A stretch of DNA of 9,548 nt from NCBI GenBank assembly GCA_041484525.1, contig JBGPHT010000227.1:1-9548 (forward strand), read 5' to 3'. Origin of the DNA: JBGPHT01 sp041484525 (GTDB lineage: Bacteria; Acidobacteriota; Terriglobia; Bryobacterales; Bryobacteraceae). This document shows, piece after piece, positions 1-6,866 of this stretch. Position 1 is the stretch's first letter, and the number at the start of each line of letters is the position of its first letter. Position numbers and translations under genes: made by a program. The notes under the pieces are model-generated. The model was not told the origin of the DNA, searched no databases, and saw only the letters and a list, made by a program, of their open reading frames with translations.

Positions 1-123
1 AGTCCGAAAACCAACGGGCAAAAATGAACGAAGATACCCGTCATGCGTGCACGGACAGCGGCTGTCCTGCAATTATAGAAAGTACTTTACATTTCAGAGT
101 ATGCGTCTGGCAAAAACGCCTAA

Positions 124-681
124 TACGGGACAAGCTCTAAATACATCAGGGGAACGGCGGCGTTTGCCTCTGGCGAGGGCAAACAGCGTCAGAGCTTTCG
201 CGAAGAATACGTGCTCCCCTATGCGTTGATAGCATTCTACGGCATTGTTAACCAGGAAGCAGCCAAGACTACCGGCATGACCGCGAAGGACGGCGAGTTG
301 CTTTACGAAGGCGTCTGGTACGGCACCAAAGGCCTGATCACCCGCTCGAAAATCGGCCAGTGTCCGCTGCTTCTGATGGCAGTAGAGTACAAGGATCCGA
401 AAGCGTACATCGGCAGGCTGGATAGGTTCTTGCGACTCCAGAAAGATGCGACTGCTGAGCCAACTGAGACGATACGGAGGCCGAGCGAGGTTAGTCTGGA
501 CCTCACGCCGCTTCTCACTGTACTCCAGCAGCGGAACCGACAGATCGAAAAGATTCGTGTAGCCTGGGACGAACGGCTGCCGATCATCGGTTTGAAGCGG
601 GAAAAGGACCAGGACGGGAAGACGCAGTATAAGGCGACCGAGAAGACGGATCTCACATTCGAAGACTTTGCGTTCCTATGA
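124..681 (+). pseudogene. cas7: Cas7 (Csh2 family, type I-B Cascade backbone), C-terminal part; 5' end disrupted
   Basis: Cas7 subunits polymerise along the crRNA and form the backbone of the type I-B Cascade complex. The frame encodes Csh2-like sequence: KYIRGTAAFASGEGK, then FREEYVLPYALIAFYG, then GTKGLITRSKIGQ, and ends with a DERLP segment. From my knowledge of the family these are conserved blocks of the second half; Csh2 proteins are about 300 residues, and about 185 are present here. The match runs back to about codon 124, immediately after an in-frame TAA at 121-123. Further in-frame stops lie at 76-78 and 25-27. No ATG, GTG or TTG lies between 124 and the GTG at 211, which sits inside the conserved region and has no good ribosome binding site. 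The first half is therefore missing, frameshifted or damaged by sequence error; other frames upstream show at most faint traces. The 3' end is normal and overlaps cas5 as ATGA. A short product from GTG 211 (156 aa) is possible but would lack the N-terminal part of the fold. Confidence 0.62.
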
Positions 682-1394
682 CGGATGCGAGGGAGTTCAC
701 TATTTTTGATGTCCAATCGGATCTCGCCCACTTTCGTCGGCCTTACGCGATCACGTCGGCATTGACGTTTCCGATTCCGCCGCGAACGGCGCTGTGCGGC
801 TTGGTAGGCGCGGTGCTTGGGCTGCCAAAGAACGAGGGACTCTCGGACCTAACCGATGAGCATGCGGTCTTCGGCTTATTGGAGTCGGCTCCTTTGCACC
901 TCACCCAGTACTCGTTCAACCTCGTCCAGACGAAGGACAATCCAGGTTTTCGTCTGAAGGCAGAAAATCCACATACACAGGTCCGGTACGAGTGTATTCG
1001 GGGGCCGAGATACCGCGTCGCCTTCAGTCATCCGACGCTCGCATCGGAACTACGGCGCCTCTTAATCGAGGGCAGGACTGTGTACACGCCGTGTCTCGGA
1101 CTCGCGTGGATGATCGCGTGTATTGCCGACGTGCGGTCGGAGTCGGGGGAACTGATCGATGACGCGGCGACCGGTTCATACAAATGCCTCGTGCGAACTG
1201 CTGATCTCTCCGGGGACATCGAGTGGGATGCCGACGGCGTGTACCAGCGGCTCAGGATGCCCGCCGAGATGCAGCCTGATCGCCAAGTCACGCGGTACGA
1301 GGAGTACGTCGTTGAAACGACCGGTCGTGCAATCACTGGTAAACTACAGCGGCACTGGAGATTGGCGAGTGGCGATTGCTTTTCGGCAATGTGA
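678..1394 (+). CDS. cas5: Cas5 (type I-B, Cas5h-like) Cascade subunit
   Basis: Cas5 caps the 5' handle of the crRNA in the type I-B Cascade and contacts Cas8 and Cas7. The 238-residue product opens with the family's N-terminal signature: FDVQSDLAHFRRPYAITSAL (about residues 10-29) followed by FPIPPRTALCGLVGAVLGL (about 31-49), the strand and glycine-rich helix typical of Cas5h. A VYTPCLGLAWMIA segment near residues 135-147 matches the usual mid-protein block with the YTP-LG motif. Length is normal for the family. The ATG overlaps the cas7 stop (ATGA), with no separate Shine-Dalgarno, so translation is probably coupled to cas7. The last 26 nt overlap the preferred cas3 start. No frameshift is seen, in contrast to the upstream cas7. 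Confidence 0.9.
   Translation: MTDAREFTIFDVQSDLAHFRRPYAITSALTFPIPPRTALCGLVGAVLGLPKNEGLSDLTDEHAVFGLLESAPLHLTQYSFNLVQTKDNPGFRLKAENPHTQVRYECIRGPRYRVAFSHPTLASELRRLLIEGRTVYTPCLGLAWMIACIADVRSESGELIDDAATGSYKCLVRTADLSGDIEWDADGVYQRLRMPAEMQPDRQVTRYEEYVVETTGRAITGKLQRHWRLASGDCFSAM
1357..1360 (+). promoter_or_regulatory. Shine-Dalgarno that sets the cas3 GTG start
   Basis: GGAG lies 8 nt upstream of the GTG at 1369, inside the end of cas5. It is the best-placed ribosome binding site near the start of the HD domain. Upstream in-frame ATGs at 1159 and 1228 would add a low-complexity Ser/Thr/Arg segment that merely shadows cas5. Confidence 0.6.
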
Positions 1395-3636
1395 ATCTCA
1401 TCCAGGCAGACCGCTCACTGACCATCTGGAGGATGTCGCCGGCCGTTTGCAGGATGCTTTCCTGCGGAGCGTCGGCCTCTTCCATGACGTAGGCAAGGGC
1501 ACCGAGTACTTTCAGGATTATCTACACGGTCGCCCGCCGCGCCAGGCGGCGCTCTCACGGCATTCGCTTCTGGGGGCAGAGTTATTCCTGCGGTATGCAC
1601 TGCATGCCATAGCGACTGGCGCCTGCAACATCGAAGATGCAGCGCTGGGCTATGTGATGATCCGGCGACACCATGGTCCACTCGACAACCTAGTCGACGG
1701 ATTGTCCATTACGGCGGACCGGGATCTCATTAAGAGGCAACTGGCGTGCATCGACACTGGGGGGCTAGTCGAGTGGCTTCGAGAACAGAACCTCGATCCC
1801 GGTGGGGATTCTGCACCGAATCACGCGGAGATCCGGATAAGAACGATGCTGACGCTGAGAGAACCAGCGCTGGTGCAATCTGCGATGGCTCGATTCCAGC
1901 ACGCCCTGGTATCGTTCGGCAGCCTTATCGAAGCTGATCGAGATTCTGCTGCGCGACACTCAGCAGACGCATTTTCACCGACGGAACATTCATTCTCGTC
2001 AGAACACGTCTGGAACCTGCGCAGCCGTTTGGACAGTGGCGATGTCGAGCCTGCGCTGAAAGGGGAACGTGATCGGTTGTTCGAAGCGGGTGCTATTGCA
2101 GCACGCACCTCTCCTGCGACACCTGGGCGATTGTGGACCCTGACCGCTCCCACCGGGTCGGGAAAGACGCTCGCTGCGCTTCAGTGGGCGTTCCGACTTC
2201 GTGAGGCACGAGTTGAGGGAGGTGGAAAACGCTGCCCGATCGTGTATGCGCTCCCATTCACCAGCATCATTGATCAAACCGCATCCGTGCTGGCTGGCAT
2301 GTACGGGGATGGGTTAGACGAGTCTGTCCTTGCTGTCCACCACCATCAGGCCGAACCCGGCGCCATGAGTTTGAGAGGTGAGGATTCTGTAGCTCGAATC
2401 TGGACGGAAGGATGGCGGGCCGATGTTGTGTGTACAACTTTCGTCCAGGTCGCCAATGCCATGTTTCATGGCACGCCGTCCGATTCTCGGAGGCTCAAGA
2501 ATCTGGCCGGCAGTATTTTGATCTTGGACGAAGTACAGGCGATTCCGGTGCATTTGTGGGAGCCTTTCGCGAGCGCGATTACATCGCTATGTACGACGTG
2601 GGGATCCGATGCGCTTCTCATGACCGCAACACAGCCTGCCCTATTTCCTCCAGGCACGGCGATTGAGATTGCGCCACGGGATTACTCCCACAGTTCCGTG
2701 TTTGATCGCTATGAGATCTCTGTCGACCTCGGAAGCCAGATTGAGCCGGAGACGCTGGCTGGCAATGTAGAGCACGCTCTGAAACTGGAACAGGTCCGCT
2801 CCTGCTTGGTCATCGTCAACACGATCAGAGAAGCTCTGGATCTCTTTCAACTTCTTTCAGGTCGACCGAGTCTTACGGGTTTCAGTCTGTACCACCTCTC
2901 CACGAATCTTCGCCCGAAAGACCGCCGCAAGGTGCTGGACGCACTGCGTGCCACGCCGCGCGGTCCGGTTCTTCTCGTCTCAACCCAGGTGGTCGAGGCA
3001 GGTGTGGATCTGTCCTTCGATACGGTGTTCAGGGCACTGGCTCCTTTGGATTCAATTGTCCAGGCAGCAGGTCGGTGCAACCGCCACGGCACCGGCAAGC
3101 GCGGCTCGGTGCGCGTTTTCGAGCCCAGCGGTGGTTCCGCACTCAAGATCTATGGCAACGTTCACATCGATGTTGTTCGTTCGATCTTCGGAGTCGCACC
3201 GCGTAAACTGACTGAACCGGAACTGCGCAATCTGGTAGACCAGTACTACTCCACAATCAAGCAGCGAACAAGTCGCCAGAAATCTGCGATGATTCTGGAC
3301 GCTGTGAAAATGATGGAGTTCGCGAACCTACGAGGCGAATCAGCAAAGGATTCGGATCGTGACAAACGGGTGCTGCTGATAGAAGAGGAAGCAGGACGCA
3401 TGCCTCATTTCATCGAGACGGACGATAGCGACTGCGAGTTATGGATGCGCTTCCGCACCGCCATCGAGAGGAAGAATCGTTCAGATGTCCGAAAGCTCAG
3501 AAATCAGGTGGCGCAGCGGATCGTGGAGGTCCCCGAGCGGCTCGCGCAACCGGTTGACACCATGACTGGCTTGGCTCATGTTGATCGTGATGCCGCGGAT
3601 GCGTTGTACAGCGTCGTGACGGGGTGGCGGAGATAA
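1369..3636 (+). CDS. cas3: Cas3 HD nuclease-helicase (type I-B)
   Basis: Cas3 is recruited by Cascade to an R-loop, nicks and degrades the non-target strand with its HD domain, and unwinds DNA with its SF2 helicase. From GTG 1369 the protein is 755 residues, normal for fused Cas3. HD domain: H19 (DHL), H39-D40 with K43 (FHDVGKG), H65 (RHSLLGA) and H101-H102 (RRHHGPL). Helicase: Walker A PTGSGKT at 261-267, ALPFTSIIDQT at 294-304, DEVQ at 387-390 (the usual Cas3 form of the DEAD box), MTATQP at 418-423, VVEAGVDLSFD at 541-551 and the arginine-finger motif QAAGRCNRHG at 565-574. All key residues are present, so the enzyme looks catalytically intact. The gene is coupled to cas5 by a 26-nt overlap. 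The GTG start is chosen for its GGAG 8 nt upstream and because it falls just before the HD domain; GTG 1327 is the main alternative. In many I-B loci cas4-cas1-cas2 would follow, but they do not here. Confidence 0.93.
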   Translation: MAIAFRQCESHPGRPLTDHLEDVAGRLQDAFLRSVGLFHDVGKGTEYFQDYLHGRPPRQAALSRHSLLGAELFLRYALHAIATGACNIEDAALGYVMIRRHHGPLDNLVDGLSITADRDLIKRQLACIDTGGLVEWLREQNLDPGGDSAPNHAEIRIRTMLTLREPALVQSAMARFQHALVSFGSLIEADRDSAARHSADAFSPTEHSFSSEHVWNLRSRLDSGDVEPALKGERDRLFEAGAIAARTSPATPGRLWTLTAPTGSGKTLAALQWAFRLREARVEGGGKRCPIVYALPFTSIIDQTASVLAGMYGDGLDESVLAVHHHQAEPGAMSLRGEDSVARIWTEGWRADVVCTTFVQVANAMFHGTPSDSRRLKNLAGSILILDEVQAIPVHLWEPFASAITSLCTTWGSDALLMTATQPALFPPGTAIEIAPRDYSHSSVFDRYEISVDLGSQIEPETLAGNVEHALKLEQVRSCLVIVNTIREALDLFQLLSGRPSLTGFSLYHLSTNLRPKDRRKVLDALRATPRGPVLLVSTQVVEAGVDLSFDTVFRALAPLDSIVQAAGRCNRHGTGKRGSVRVFEPSGGSALKIYGNVHIDVVRSIFGVAPRKLTEPELRNLVDQYYSTIKQRTSRQKSAMILDAVKMMEFANLRGESAKDSDRDKRVLLIEEEAGRMPHFIETDDSDCELWMRFRTAIERKNRSDVRKLRNQVAQRIVEVPERLAQPVDTMTGLAHVDRDAADALYSVVTGWRR

Positions 3637-3807
3637 CGATGGCGCTGGCCGGTCACCCGCAGTCCATGTTGGACACCAGAGGTCAAGTCCGGCGGTTCGC
3701 TCTGTCTGGGGCACGGCTGCCTGCCCCGCGATGTATCGTGCCGTTAGCCGATGCGTGGTGGTCGCGCGCGTGCGACCGGCAACTCCCGCGCTATCCTGAT
3801 TAATAGA
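3637..3807 (+). other. Junction between cas3 and the MFS operon, with one small ORF (3639-3803)
   Basis: This 171-bp gap separates the cas operon from unrelated genes. It has one small frame, ATG 3639 to TAA 3801-3803 (54 codons), which starts 2 nt after the cas3 stop and has GGAG (3629-3632) 6 nt upstream. That is how a further cas gene would be expected to begin. The product contains SMLDTRGQVRRFAL, which faintly recalls the N-terminal block of Cas4 (SMLxxxxYCPRRFAL) but lacks the iron-sulfur cysteine, and the frame ends soon after. I cannot establish homology by eye. No CRISPR repeats, terminator hairpin with a T-run, or convincing promoter for the downstream operon is seen. Confidence 0.3.
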
Positions 3808-5079
3808 ATGTCCGCTTCGGGGACCAATGGGACCGGAGTCGTTTCCTGTCCTGGATCGGCCGGAGGGCCCGTCCTGCCGCACACATTCCGCGCCCTGCGT
3901 CATCGCAATTTCCGCCTCTTCATCAGCGGCCAGATCGTCTCGCTGGTCGGCACCTGGATGCAGAACGTGGCGCAGAGCTGGCTCGTCTACCGGCTCACGC
4001 ATTCGGCGCTGCTACTCGGGACGGCATGGTTCTGCTCCCAGATCGCGGTCTTTTTGCTGGGCCCATTGGGCGGCCTGGCCGCCGACCGGTTCCCCCGCCA
4101 CAAACTGGTCATCGTGACGCAGACGCTCTCGATGCTCCAGGCGTTCGCGCTCGCCGCGCTCACTCTTACCGGCCGCGTGCAAGTGTGGCACGTCCTCTCG
4201 CTCGCCGCCCTGCTCGGCGTCATCAACGCTTTCGATATGCCCGGCCGGCAAGCGCTCGTCGTCCACATGGCCAGCAAGGATGACCTGATCAACGCCATCT
4301 CGCTCAACTCAGCGGTTTTCAACGCGGCCCGCGTGATCGGCCCGGGTGTGGCGGGACTGGTGGTGGCAGCGGTCGGCGAGGGCCTCTGCTTCGCGCTGAA
4401 CGGCGTGAGTTTCCTGGCGACGATCGGCTGCCTGATGGCGATGCGGCTGGAGCCCGTCGAATCCAAAGCGCCCGATTCATCCTGGAAGCATCTTGTGGAT
4501 GGGTTCCGCTATGCCGGCAACCACTCGGCCGTGCGCCGCGTGCTGGCGCTAATGGCCGCCGCCACGCTGGCCGGCATGCCGGTGCTGGTGCTGGCGCCGT
4601 TTTTCGCCGACGACATTTTTCATCACGGCTCGCGCGGCTACGGATTCCTGATGGGCGCGATGGGCACCGGCGCCGTCGCAGGCACACTGGTGCTGGCGCG
4701 CCGCACGCGTGCCTCCGGCCTGGGGCCCGTCATGGTATTCAGCGGCATTCTGCTGGGTGCGGCGTATATCGCATTCGCGCTGTCGCCATGGTTCGCCATT
4801 TCACTGGCGGTGATGCCGGTGATCGGATACAGTATGATGCGGCAGATGGCGTCGGCCAACACTACCATCCAGACATCGATTCCTGATGAGTACCGCGGAC
4901 GCACTATGGCGCTGTACTCGATGACCGTGGTCGGGCTCGGCCCGTTCGGCAGCCTGGCATCGGGCGCGCTCGCCGGCCGCTTCGGCGCACGCTTCACCGT
5001 TATCCTCGGCGGTCTCGTGGTGGCCGCCGCTTCGATCGCCTTCGGCATCAGCCTCAGGAGAAATCCCATTGCGTCTTAG
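3808..5079 (+). CDS. MFS exporter, MFS_3 (DHA3-like) family
   Basis: This is an inner-membrane major facilitator, probably a proton-driven exporter of a small molecule; the substrate cannot be read from sequence. From ATG 3808 it has 423 residues with about 12 hydrophobic segments. Family signatures: FRALRHRNFRLFISGQ at 27-42, a motif A-like loop GPLGGLAADRFPRHKL at 85-100 between TM2 and TM3, AFDMPGRQALVVHM at 141-154 with DDLINAISLNS following, and EYRGRTMALYSM at 361-372. These are typical of the MFS_3 group that contains EntS-like exporters. The ATG has no Shine-Dalgarno. A GGAGG at 3862-3866 lies 7 nt before an in-frame CTG at 3874, which would start the protein at PHTFRALRHRNF, where I would expect homologs to begin; this alternative (401 aa) is plausible. 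The gene heads an operon with the peptidase and redoxin genes, and its stop overlaps the next gene by 11 nt. Confidence 0.88.
   Translation: MSASGTNGTGVVSCPGSAGGPVLPHTFRALRHRNFRLFISGQIVSLVGTWMQNVAQSWLVYRLTHSALLLGTAWFCSQIAVFLLGPLGGLAADRFPRHKLVIVTQTLSMLQAFALAALTLTGRVQVWHVLSLAALLGVINAFDMPGRQALVVHMASKDDLINAISLNSAVFNAARVIGPGVAGLVVAAVGEGLCFALNGVSFLATIGCLMAMRLEPVESKAPDSSWKHLVDGFRYAGNHSAVRRVLALMAAATLAGMPVLVLAPFFADDIFHHGSRGYGFLMGAMGTGAVAGTLVLARRTRASGLGPVMVFSGILLGAAYIAFALSPWFAISLAVMPVIGYSMMRQMASANTTIQTSIPDEYRGRTMALYSMTVVGLGPFGSLASGALAGRFGARFTVILGGLVVAAASIAFGISLRRNPIAS
5056..5060 (+). promoter_or_regulatory. Shine-Dalgarno deciding the TTG start of the peptidase gene
   Basis: AGGAG lies 8 nt before TTG 5069, inside the end of the MFS gene. 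No ATG or GTG in this frame would yield the complete signal peptide, so this site supports TTG as the true start. Confidence 0.7.
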
Positions 5080-6301
5080 CGCGTTCGTGGCGGCCGTCTT
5101 CGCCTTCGCCGCACCCGCCCTGGCACAGTCCGACCCGCGGGCTCAGGAACTCTGCGGTCAGGCTAACACCATCGCGCTGGAACTCACCAAGATCTCCGGC
5201 CTTCCGCTCAAGCACAGTGTCCCCTGCGACTTCATCAGCAAGGACAAGGTCAACGAATTCCTGCAGCAGCGCGTGAAGGAGGTCACCAATCCCGAGGAGA
5301 TCCGCGCCGAGGAACTGACGCTGAAGAAATTCGGGCTCGTGCCGCAGGATTTCAATCTGGCCCAAAACACCGTGGATCTGCTGACCGAGCAGGCCGCGGC
5401 CTTCTACGATTACGACAAGAAGAAGCTCTTCATCACCGAGACTACGCCGTCCGAAACGCAGGCGCCGGTGCTGGCGCACGAGCTTTCCCACGCGCTCGCA
5501 GACCAAAGCTTCAACCTTTCCAAATTCATCAAGCAGGGCCGCAAGAGCGACGACGGGTCCACAGCGCGCCTGGCCGTCATGGAAGGCCAGGCCACGTGGC
5601 TGATGTCGGAATACCTGGCGCGCAAGATGAACCAGTCGCTACGCGATTCGCCTGCGCTGGTCTCGATGATGAGCACGATGAACGATTCGAGCGCCGGCGG
5701 CCAGTTCCCGGTTTTCGAAAACGCGCCGCTCTACCTGCGCCAGACGCTGGTGTTCCCCTACACCAAGGGTATGTTGTTCCAGAGTGCCCTGCTGGCGCGC
5801 GACGGCAACAACGGCTTCGCCGAGGTCTTCCGCAACCCACCCGTTTCCTCGCAGCAGATCCTGCATCCGGAAAAGTATTTCGCCGGCGTGAAACCCACCG
5901 AGCCGAAGCTTCCCAACCTCAAGCTGTCGCATGGCTACAAGGGATTGGTGGGCGGCTCGCTGGGCGAATTGGAGCACGGCATCCTGCTCGAACAGTACAC
6001 CGGCAAGCAGCGCGCCGCGGATCTGGCGCCGCACTGGAAGGGCTCGACCTTTGCCCTAATGGAGAGAAAGAAGGCCGGCCGCGTGGTGCTGCTCTACGCG
6101 GTGGAGTGGGACAGCGAGGACATCGCGCGCCAATACTTCAGCGCCTATCGCGAGGCGCTCCGGAAAAAATGGAAGAGGATGGCAGTGGCTTCCGAAACCG
6201 ATACCGCCGTCACCGGTACGGGTGACGACGGGCGGTTCGAACTGCGCCGCGCGGGCGCCATCGTGACCAGCGTGGAAGGCCTCGACCCTGCGATACACTG
6301 A
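5069..6301 (+). CDS. Exported HELSH-motif putative zinc metallopeptidase
   Basis: The predicted product is an exported 410-residue protein with a gluzincin-like active site. The start is TTG with AGGAG 8 nt upstream, overlapping the MFS stop by 11 nt. Residues 1-19 form a signal peptide (MRLSAFVAAVFAFAAPALA, cleavage before QSDP), so it should act in the periplasm or outside the cell. The motif LAHELSHALADQ gives H137-E138-x-x-H141. E172 in AVMEGQATWLMSEY, 31 residues on, is a good candidate for the third zinc ligand, as in HExxH-E peptidases. The 60-110 segment (DKVNEFLQQRVKE and on) resembles the region that precedes the catalytic helix in uncharacterised secreted peptidase-like proteins. 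The C-terminal part (about 285-400) is a non-catalytic domain without a name I recognise. Catalysis is inferred from the motif; the substrate is unknown. It sits between an exporter and an exported redoxin in one transcript. Confidence 0.75.
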   Translation: MRLSAFVAAVFAFAAPALAQSDPRAQELCGQANTIALELTKISGLPLKHSVPCDFISKDKVNEFLQQRVKEVTNPEEIRAEELTLKKFGLVPQDFNLAQNTVDLLTEQAAAFYDYDKKKLFITETTPSETQAPVLAHELSHALADQSFNLSKFIKQGRKSDDGSTARLAVMEGQATWLMSEYLARKMNQSLRDSPALVSMMSTMNDSSAGGQFPVFENAPLYLRQTLVFPYTKGMLFQSALLARDGNNGFAEVFRNPPVSSQQILHPEKYFAGVKPTEPKLPNLKLSHGYKGLVGGSLGELEHGILLEQYTGKQRAADLAPHWKGSTFALMERKKAGRVVLLYAVEWDSEDIARQYFSAYREALRKKWKRMAVASETDTAVTGTGDDGRFELRRAGAIVTSVEGLDPAIH

Positions 6302-6305
6302 GGAT

Positions 6306-6863
6306 ATGCGGAAGGCGCTCGCTCTGATTGCCCTGACTCTGCCCTCATTGGTGGCGGCGAATGTGCCGCGTCCCGCGCCCGATTTCGTGGTCAATATGAA
6401 TAACGGCGCGCCTATTCGGCTGAGCCAGTACAAAGGCAAAGTGGTGGCGTTCATTTTCATCCTGACTACCTGTCCCCACTGTCAGAAGTGCATCACGTAC
6501 CTGATTAAGAATCAGGACGAATTTGGTCCGCGCGGCTTCCAGGTGTTGGCGGCGGCGATCGATCAGGGTGCGGCGTCCCTGGTGCCAAACTTCGTCAACT
6601 CTTTCAAACCGTTGTTTCCGGTGGGCTATAGCGACGACACCAACCAGGTGCTGACGTTTATGGAGCACCCGGTGATGCTGATCCCGCGCATGCCGCTGCT
6701 GAGCTTCATCGACAGGCAGGGACAAATCCGCGCGCAATTCGAGGGCGACAACAAATTCCTCGACGAAGCTTCCATGGAGAAGAATCTGCGCGATCAGATT
6801 GAAGCGCTGCTGAAGGAAGGCGGCGCACCAGCCAAGAAATCCGGCCCAAAGAAATCCAAATAG
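6306..6863 (+). CDS. Exported thioredoxin-fold (TlpA/redoxin-like) protein
   Basis: The product has 185 residues and an N-terminal signal peptide (about 1-18, MRKALALIALTLPSLVAA), so it is likely periplasmic. It has a redoxin/AhpC-TSA type fold: PAPDFVV and the GAPIRLSQYKGKVVAFIFILTTC block (35-56) lead into the redox motif C56-P57-H58-C59, with a third cysteine at C62. MPLLSFIDRQGQI at 129-141 supplies the expected cis-proline strand (P130). The tail (173-185) is rich in Ala, Pro and Lys. It may act as a thiol-disulfide reductase or peroxide-type redoxin in the envelope; the sequence does not decide which. The ATG is 4 nt after the peptidase stop. The GAGG before it is too close (2 nt) to be an ideal ribosome binding site, so translational coupling is likely. 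It is the last gene of the operon. Confidence 0.82.
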   Translation: MRKALALIALTLPSLVAANVPRPAPDFVVNMNNGAPIRLSQYKGKVVAFIFILTTCPHCQKCITYLIKNQDEFGPRGFQVLAAAIDQGAASLVPNFVNSFKPLFPVGYSDDTNQVLTFMEHPVMLIPRMPLLSFIDRQGQIRAQFEGDNKFLDEASMEKNLRDQIEALLKEGGAPAKKSGPKKSK

Positions 6864-6866
6864 CTG

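Noticed and set aside
47..229. Short + frame at 47-229 as a separate gene
   Set aside because: It overlaps the Cas7 coding match from 124 on in a different frame and shows no domain or ribosome binding site.
303..731. Minus-strand frame across cas7
   Set aside because: It is the complement of recognisable Cas7 sequence; its product has no recognisable motif.
1159..1368. Upstream extension of cas3 to ATG 1159
   Set aside because: These 70 codons lie inside cas5 in another frame, have a low-complexity composition and precede the expected Cas3 start; GTG 1369 with GGAG is better.
3481..4002. Minus-strand frame (173 codons) across the cas3/MFS junction
   Set aside because: It overlaps the ends of two well-supported genes and its product is low-complexity without a domain.
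5596..6225. + strand frame of 209 codons inside the peptidase gene
   Set aside because: It is a shifted frame of a gene with a signal peptide and HExxH motif; its Arg/Gly/Ala-rich product is typical of GC-rich shadows.
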